This document shows positions 58,276 to 64,000 of a DNA stretch of 64,000 nt, piece by piece. The DNA is taken from positions 7,792,356 through 7,856,355 of the forward strand of contig OX439036.1 in the NCBI GenBank assembly GCA_949317995.1. Reading direction: 5' to 3'. A program made the translations under genes and the position numbers. Below the pieces are notes generated by a model, which was given only the letters and a program-made list of their open reading frames with translations, was not told the origin of the DNA and did no database searches. The DNA is from Acholoe squamosa (lineage: Eukaryota; Annelida; Polychaeta; Phyllodocida; Polynoidae). Within the stretch, counting starts at the first letter, position 1, and the number at the start of each line of letters is the position of its first letter.

Positions 58276-59236
58276 AGTATGTTCTCGCAGACCTCCACAA
58301 TAATGTAACCTCTAATATAACCAGCAACGGAGGACTTGTGCTGATGGTTTATATATACTTAAGGTTTATGGGTGTTAGTTATTCATGTAATCATGACCAG
58401 TTTCTATTACATCAGCATTACAGTAAATAACAGTCCTATGATCAATTTTCGCAGACAAAAATAATGTAGTGATATAAATGTTGACAGCTCTTATAGCTGT
58501 CTATGTGTTGTAATCTAGCAAAGGATAAATGTGTGAGATGAGAGCAACACAACAAGAAACCCTGAATACAAAGGGGATACACATAAATGTCAGAGGGAAA
58601 CTAAAAATATATCTTACTTATTCCCCACCAGAAATTTAGGATTTAGCTTTATTGCCTGCTTGTCATTCAGACTGGTGGTTGTTTTTATATGTACCAATAA
58701 TTATGGTGGTCATTTCTCTTTTAAAGTTGTGATTATTATGAGGAGATTAGTGATTTGACACTTTGAGGGCTGCAGATCCATTAATGATGAATTCTCATTG
58801 GTTGTCATAATGCATAATTGCAGCCCTGGTGGAGGGCTACATTTAACCAGGGGGTTTAAAACTCCAGGTTGGTTGGCATGATGAGGTGTGTGTGAACAGC
58901 CTCACCAGCAGTTATGACAGGCAGAGTATGATACAGTGTTCCTGCAGAGAGCTTTATTAGCCATGGATGTCCTAAAAATAAGAGGCTACCTACGAGTTTA
59001 CCATCAGCAAAAGGGAGGCTTAGGAATTACAGAGATGACCAATTACACTGTGATATCAGATCATCTCAAATGATAAACCATTTTGAAGTCATGTAAGTGG
59101 ACAATATAAAGCTGTCCCCTACACAATGAGCTGCAATCCAACATCGTCTGATTTGTTTCAAGATTGACGGCAAAAGCTTACCTATGTATTGAGAATACCC
59201 ATACCATTCTATACAATGCAAACCCACTTTTAGAGC

Positions 59237-59445
59237 AGGGCTCAACAAATCTCTGTGTCCAGTGCCTGGGACACAAATATATATATTTCTGGACACAACT
59301 TCTTTTCTGATGTTGTGCCTAGTGGACACAAGTTCTACATCTAGAGTTAAAGGGCTAGAACACAGGATGTACCCACTGGACACAACTTTGTTTGGCCTTT
59401 GTGCCCAGCAGACACACTCAATCCTATTATGATTTATCGAGCCCT
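59237..59445. mobile_element. Small inverted-repeat element, hAT-like ends
   Basis: Ends AGGGCTCAACAAATC and GATTTATCGAGCCCT, 209 bp. The interior has several GGACACAA words in both directions. CAGGG-type ends suggest hAT, but no 8-bp target duplication is visible. Confidence 0.5.
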
Positions 59446-62400
59446 ATGCAGTCCAAAATAGGAGAGAAGTTCATTAGTTGAAATGTAGCTTCCACTGTCT
59501 GATGGTGTCTGGTTTGTGTCCAAGCCAATAGGAGTTGCTCAGGTATGTACAAGTCAACATGATACTCGGGTGTAGGTAGACTGACAAGGAGCCAAGCTTA
59601 TCCCTTTAAAGGCCACTGATGCAGGAGTGCATCATGCCCATCAGTCATCGTGATGAACCAATGAAGTGCTGCTGAGACTACTCACCAGCACTTCACTAGA
59701 GCATCATGCCAACCCTACTGGGTTGATCCATAAACTCCCGGAGGGTCAGCATCATTTAAATGAAAAAAAAAAAAATCATTTAAATGAGTCTAAGATGAAG
59801 TTCAATATTTTATCTCAAGAGGGAATTATTCTCATTACATCATTAGTCACTTGAGTAATCTAGGTTTCACAGAGAAACCGTCATTTGTTTCCCTCACACT
59901 CTCACTTCAAGCTGCGCTTTTCTCCGAAAATTCCGGATTTAACCCATTCAGGGTCACATGGCATTTATAGTTTATGCCGGCCCTACCATGCTATCCCATT
60001 CCTGATGTATCATGTATACACAATGGTATGCTGCACTGATGAAGAGCTGAAGAGTTACTCATTAAGACTGCTGGTGCATCATGACTACTTGCAAATTATC
60101 AAAGAAGATTGAGGCATCATAAGCGGATAAAGCTGTGCTTAGAAGAGTCACCAAAGAAATTAGGGCAAGCAATCTTGCAAAAACTTTATTGAAGCATCAT
60201 GCCAAAAAATGATGCAGTCGTACATGGTACAGTCCTGTACTACCTCTTGTTCAAGGGAAAGGTCAGAATGATGCATTAATAAAGAAAGGATTCACCAGCG
60301 ATTCATTGGCAAGTCATGCAGAGTGACATTGTGTTAAGGCTCTCTGCTGTCTTTAAAAGTTTAAGCAGCCCCAGATCCTCAACCACCCCCTCGCTTGCTG
60401 CAGCTCTCTTTCTGCCTCAAGGATTAAGTGTCCACAATCCAGCTGCCGTAATTGCACGGGTTTTCTGCCGGCTGTGCAAATTGCTTGCTTAACTCTGGGC
60501 CGGAGTCTGTCTTCATCCAGAAAGAAATAGTCATCAATCATGGCACATTACAGAATTTTCAGTTGGAAAATTGATTGGGCGTGGGCCCCAAAAGGTATTT
60601 GCTTTAGACAGATAAAGCATTTCTCCTGCAATAAAAGTGCCATTTTAAGTGTTGGCTGGTGAATTTGGTTCGATAAGCAGAAGCTTTAGTTTGGTAATCA
60701 AACTGGTGCTCGTTGTTAGTATTACTTTGGCAGCCAAAGCTTGTTACTGTTCGTAGTTTCCTTGGCAATGGTAAATAAGCAACACTTTTAACTGTTTACC
60801 TTTAACCTAAATATGAATTCAGGTAAATGCATATAATTTCAATATTCATAATTAATTCGGCTAACCATGTGAAAACATTGTCTAACTGTATCAAAATGTA
60901 TGCCTTCCTTTTGGGACGCTATTTGGCATAGGACCCAAACAGCTTTCATCTTTCTGCAAGTAGGGCTGAAGTAGGGACCTGTCACTAGTAAATGGGTATC
61001 TGTCTGATTGTTCCAGGATTGTATGCACACTGATATAGACCTTAACCTAGACCCTTTACACTCTCAGCCCGATTGTAAATGGGCTATACATACCGCTGTA
61101 GTACATATACCAGGATCCAAATCAGGTCATCGGGTTAGTACTAACAGCAACTATCCTCTAGTCCGAATAATAAGCAATCCACTTTAAAACTGGTACGCTG
61201 GGCTGACAGTGTGACGCAGGGGGAGAGTCAACCGCTACCTGCCACCAGGTGTCAAATTAAAGAACTGCCCTATCTATCCAGAGTTAGCCAGTGTGTTACT
61301 AACAGCAGCTACCCTATAGTCAGAATAAGAAGCAATCCACTGTGAAGCCCTTGTGCTTGGCTGACAGTGTATATAAAGCTTAGAGGAAGGTCACCTCACA
61401 TGATTTCGCAAGTCAGACGTCTCCTATTTTGTCTATTCCTATTTTGGAAGTAGTGTGCAGTCAGTGAGAACATTAGTTGATTTATGCCAGCAAGATCATA
61501 TTGAGCGGGTGGAGTCAGGGAGCAGTTACTTCCCCCATTCAATAGCTGCAACCTGCTCTTCCACTAGACAAAACATTTATATAGCACCATCTGTATCACT
61601 GCACCTATTTATAGCATGATGGGTCCATTGTGAACAATTTATCATGATATCGTGCTGAAAATACAATCGTTCCAGCACTTATATAACAATAAACCACCTT
61701 GTTAACTGTTTACCTTTAACCTTTAGTGAAAATGTTTCAATCAGCATTACATGGTTTGCTTGTGGTGAGAATCAAGCTGAAAACCACTGCTTTGATGCTA
61801 AATGCACCCTCTCATCCATCTATTAGACTAGTCGCTATTCACGGGATCATTGAGCGATCTAAATGTCACAAGGAAGTTCTATTAAGCAGGCAGCAAAATG
61901 ATCAACAATGTCATCAATATTTTGAGGGGAATTTGGTGCAAAAATGATTGTGACAATATTGTAGAACATAATTTCTTTATCATAACAAGTTGAAAAGCCA
62001 ATTTATTATGATCTTATAGGGTGTTATGGTTGAATTTCTGTTGTGTGGTCTTTCCAAATTTATTGATTACATCAACTTCTAAAACATAACATCAAAAGGT
62101 ACCACTTGGCTGGGCCTGTTGTAATTTGAAAAGACAATGACAGAGAGGACAAAAGGTCATCACTACAGTCTATTGTAAGGTGCTCCTCAAAACCATGCGA
62201 CATTGTCTTTTTTTTTAAGGAAATGAGGGTACCCTGATAAAAAAGTGAGAACATCAATATAACTTGCACATCCTTCAGGGACAACATTCAAGGGGTGGAA
62301 GGGTAGGTAGAGCTTAAACTGTCATCCTGTAATTTACAGCCATGGCGTTTTCTTATGTGTTGACATTTTCTGTCTTGAAAATAAACACCCTTTATTTGGA

Positions 62401-62536
62401 GAAGCCTTCCTGACTCGGTGAATGCTTCCTGGCTTAGCTCCTGGCAACCCTCCTCCAGGTAGCAGGTGGTCTTATCAGGCCTAGCTTTATTCAATTTAGA
62501 GACATCTCTGGTCCTGAGAATAGAAACATAGCTCTG

Positions 62537-62717
62537 GAGGCCATTTCTCAATGTACTACGACTTCACGCAGCTACTATGATTTAAAAATGCCAAGAATAA
62601 GCCAGGCTATCGCAGGAACTGCCCTACGACTGCTCACTACGATTAGCAGCTATGCAGTAGTTACATAATAGGGCAGTGGTACTGGACAGCAGTCGTAGTG
62701 TGTTAAGAAATGGCCTC
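62537..62717. mobile_element. MITE family A, copy 5
   Basis: GAGGCCATTTCTCAA...TTAAGAAATGGCCTC, 181 bp, between CTG and CTA in the repeated GCTCTGGGTTTA segment (uninterrupted at about 54,755 and 55,170). Confidence 0.72.
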
Positions 62718-63315
62718 CTAAGTTTAGCCCTCAGCAAATACTTGGCTTGGGAATGTCAGAGATGATCCATGGCACACACAAGGTGGTCTGAGGCAAGGGG
62801 CGGTGAACCAAGAACATTGGTACAGAAGGCTGATTTATGTGGTAAACACTCACTGGAAGAATGCACTGAAGCAGGAACAAGACGTATTCAACAACTGCCA
62901 ACCCAAGTCTACTGCCTCCACCCCTTCAGCATGCAAAGTCATGTCATGGGTTTCCTTGTGGTTTATGTTACCGTCTCTGTTATCCAGGAAAGTATTTACT
63001 AGATCTCTAATATTCTTTTAGATAATTATACATTATATTCAACTTTCTAGCCACGTCATAGATTTTCTTATGACATGTATACATTGACATGTTTGCTACA
63101 TTGGACAGGGTATTTTCTTTCATAAGAACTGCATGAATTTAAAGGGTTATGTATTGTACTGTTCCAAATACCATCCTCCTACTCCTACAGCAGCAAAACA
63201 TGGTATTCACCTGTTCACTTGTCCTCTGACCTTTGGTCAACATGATCCTATAAACATGATCCTATCCGATACTGTAACCTCTAATGTAAACAGCAACAGA
63301 GGACATGCATTCCTA

Positions 63316-63618
63316 CACTGGAAATAAAGTGTTTAAAAATACACACCAGATTTTCTCAACACCTCCATTCAAACACCTTAACATTTGAAGTGTTTACAAG
63401 TTTAGCTTTTAAACACTTATTTTCAAACCCCTAAACACTGAAGTGTTTAATTGTTTAGCATTTAAACACTTGGTTAAACACTTCCTTGTTAAACGCTTTT
63501 AAAACTCAACATGTTTAGCACTTAAGAAACGTTGAGAAAAGTGGGTCAAATAAGTGTTTAACCAAGTGTTTAAGTTCTAAACACTAGTGTTTAATCCCTA
63601 ACCACTGTTTTTGCAGTG
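63316..63618. mobile_element. MITE with CACTG ends and TA target site
   Basis: TA-CACTGGAAATAAAGTG at the left and TTTTTGCAGTG-TA at the right. The interior is a dense series of AAGTGTTTAA and TTAAACACTT words. TA on both sides fits a Tc1/mariner-type target duplication. About 303 bp. Confidence 0.6.
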
Positions 63619-64000
63619 TATCGTTAGTATGTCTATTCAGGATCGGTATTCTGATATTTATCAGAAAGACAATGCTCTCCCATATACATTTCCACATTTT
63701 AAGCGAATGATTTCCATGAAATGTTAATTTCAAGGGTGCTGCCATTTTTTTTTCTACTATATAACCTAACAGTTGAATAAGAAAATTCTGGTGCCAATCA
63801 TGGTAGTTACACTTGAGGCTAGACCAATTAACAAACTGTGCGAACATTGTCTGGGGGAGGTGAAATGAACAAGTGGGCAAGTATCACTGTGTCTAAACCT
63901 ACTTACTACATGGGTTAAATATATATAGCCAGGAGGGTCTTGCCAAAAAGGAAACCTGAACCCCAAAAGAAAATGTGCTACATTTTTGTATTGCTAAAAG

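Larger units (their letters stand above)
43052..64000. repeat. Large intron or intergenic region made of about three 7.5-9 kb units
   Basis: No exon accepted. The unit begins with a GCATCATGCC-rich segment at about 43,270-44,700, 50,745-52,195 and 59,700-60,830, and continues with segments carrying ACATTGGTACAGAAGG (about 46,193, 49,016, 53,491, 57,506, 62,813 and others) and AGCAGGTGGTCTTAT (about 48,085, 54,690, 55,100, 55,785, 62,460). The order of segments is the same in each unit; spacing is 7.3-9 kb. The GCATCATG words resemble those in the 44-bp satellite. Short open frames are shadows without coding character. Inserted elements are listed separately. Confidence 0.65.

Overview
The window is animal nuclear DNA, probably from a marine invertebrate and most likely a mollusc or relative. 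Reasons: genes with GT-AG introns, a neurexin-like secreted/LamG exon, a SINE tail with a GGCGTTAAAC-type end and (ACTC)n, a tRNA-headed repeat, and many small inverted-repeat transposons. The species cannot be fixed from this sequence.

Bases 1-15,223 are the larger part of one very long Ty3/gypsy-type LTR element with an envelope gene, reading left to right; its 5' LTR lies beyond the left edge. Order: an unrecognised ORF entering from the left (3-353); gag (509-2371), with no zinc knuckle but an Arg/Ser-rich tail; an in-frame UAG; protease (2372-3073); pol in the -1 frame with RT, RNase H and a DD35E integrase (3055-6480); the integrase C-terminus in a third frame (to 6839); an internal promoter-like block (7580-7673); a 62-nt coding exon (7738-7799); an unknown accessory exon (8098-8683); an F-type-like env exon (8961-11667); a region with a probable spliced antisense gene (12,023-12,842); a Cys-rich 3' accessory exon (12,992-13,691); a polypurine tract; and a 651-bp 3' LTR (14,573-15,223) with TATA box, AATAAA and terminal inverted repeats.

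The most interesting point is the expression scheme. The 62-nt exon carries the only good start codon and ends in a GT donor. Three downstream acceptors (8098, 8961, 12,992) all open in the phase this donor needs, so one promoter and first exon could feed env and two accessory proteins. A minus-strand set of three GTAAG-type donors and three acceptors lies between env and the last exon. This resembles a complex retrovirus more than an ordinary gypsy element. At least one frame break (about 6460) suggests this copy may no longer be fully active.

Bases 15,224-42,394 have no convincing host gene. They hold a 69-bp hairpin beside the LTR, a 44-bp satellite in two blocks with duplicated flanks (15,793-17,307), three diverged 2-3 kb units (17.5-24.2 kb), inverted and direct diverged units of 3.5-4.2 kb (24-42 kb), and insertions of several MITE families, a SINE, a LINE 3' end and long fold-back sequences.

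At 42,395-43,051 is one exon of a host gene: signal peptide, Thr-rich stretch and the start of a LamG domain, ending in a GTGAGT donor. Everything to its right (43-64 kb) looks like intron or intergenic DNA built from about three copies of a 7.5-9 kb unit with further MITEs. Coordinates of diverged repeats are approximate, because they were aligned by eye.
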